This document shows, in pieces, positions 5,957 to 6,105 of a DNA stretch of 6,105 nucleotides. The stretch is taken from contig JABCYT010000233.1 in NCBI GenBank assembly GCA_013290035.1, positions 1 to 6,105 on the forward strand. Reading direction: 5' to 3'. Made by a program: the position numbers and the translations under genes. Under the pieces are notes generated by a model. The model did not search any database, had not been told where the DNA came from, and saw only the letters and a program-made list of their open reading frames with translations. This DNA is from Alphaproteobacteria bacterium. Lineage in GTDB: Bacteria; Pseudomonadota; Alphaproteobacteria; Reyranellales; Reyranellaceae. Numbering within the stretch: the first letter of the stretch is position 1; each line of letters opens with the position of its first letter.

Positions 5957-6105
5957 CCTCCCCCGTCTTACGGGGGAGGTGGCCCGCAGGGCCGGGAGGG
6001 GGAAAGCCCCACAGATGATCTTGAAAAGTCATGATCTGAAACTGGCACGCACCCGGACTTCGGCCTTCCCCCTCCGCCCCCTTCGGGGGCACCTCCCCCG
6101 TATGA
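5957..6105. repeat. Nested palindromic (REP/BIME-like) intergenic repeat, cut by the window end
   Basis: The non-coding stretch upstream of purC is built from linked hairpins. CCTCCCCCGT (5957-5966) pairs with ACGGGGGAGG (5970-5979) over a CTT loop; GGCCC (5981-5985) pairs with GGGCC (5989-5993) over GCA; GCCCCC (6076-6081) pairs with GGGGGC (6085-6090) over TTC. Longer-range, ACGGGGGAGGT (5970-5980) matches ACCTCCCCCGT (6091-6101), and GGAGGGGGAA (5995-6004) matches TTCCCCCTCC (6066-6075), so 5970-6101 is one large imperfect palindrome around a roughly 55-base unique core. The core holds two copies of ATGATCT (6015-6021, 6031-6037). This design is typical of dispersed extragenic palindromes in high-GC proteobacteria, and part of it would be in the purC leader. 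No promoter could be picked with confidence in this stretch. Confidence 0.8.

Noticed and set aside
5937..6092. N-terminal extension of purC to an ATG at 6092 (52 more residues)
   Set aside because: The added residues (Gly/Pro/Arg-rich) are the translation of the palindromic repeat and precede the usual family start; a good ribosome binding site supports 5936.
5957..6105. CRISPR array
   Set aside because: The repeated units are inverted and nested, unevenly spaced and without regular spacers, and no cas genes are in the window.

Overview
The window is bacterial chromosome of very high GC content with strongly G/C-ending codons. Together with the short clover-like GGGGGAGG/CCTCCCCC palindromes at the right end, this suggests an environmental proteobacterium, most likely an alphaproteobacterium. 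That placement rests on style rather than on a marker gene.

Left part (1-2821): a copper (possibly also silver) efflux locus. A CsoR-type Cu(I) sensor (183-458, minus) and a 5'-truncated-by-window gene for a small secreted His/Cys-containing protein (1-181, minus) form one leftward unit. A P1B-type Cu+ ATPase (497-2821, plus) is read in the opposite direction. The two directions are separated by only 38 bp. That gap holds a perfect 7-4-7 inverted repeat of the CsoR operator type, and on each strand a promoter-like pair can be read whose predicted start of transcription falls on or next to the start codon. When copper occupies CsoR, both directions should be released together.

Middle part (2822-4182): a short unrecognised two-helix membrane protein (2862-3206) is followed by a TerC/YjbE-family integral membrane protein (3255-4160), a family linked to Mn2+ export. 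Between them lies a 10-bp inverted repeat (3207-3216 / 3239-3248). It starts on the base after the upstream stop codon, and its right arm contains the Shine-Dalgarno sequence of the TerC gene. This looks like a translational switch or coupling device and is the most interesting unexplained element here. All three rightward genes (copA, small membrane protein, terC) could be co-transcribed as a metal-handling unit, though this is inferred from orientation and spacing only.

Right part (4169-6105): convergent to the metal genes, a long-form SAICAR synthase (purC, 5019-5936, minus) and a class I SAM-dependent methyltransferase (4183-5022, minus) overlap by 4 bp (GTGA), so they are probably translationally coupled. 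A perfect GC palindrome (4169-4180) sits between the convergent ends. Upstream of purC, 5957-6105 is a non-coding, nested palindromic repeat of REP/BIME type that continues beyond the window.
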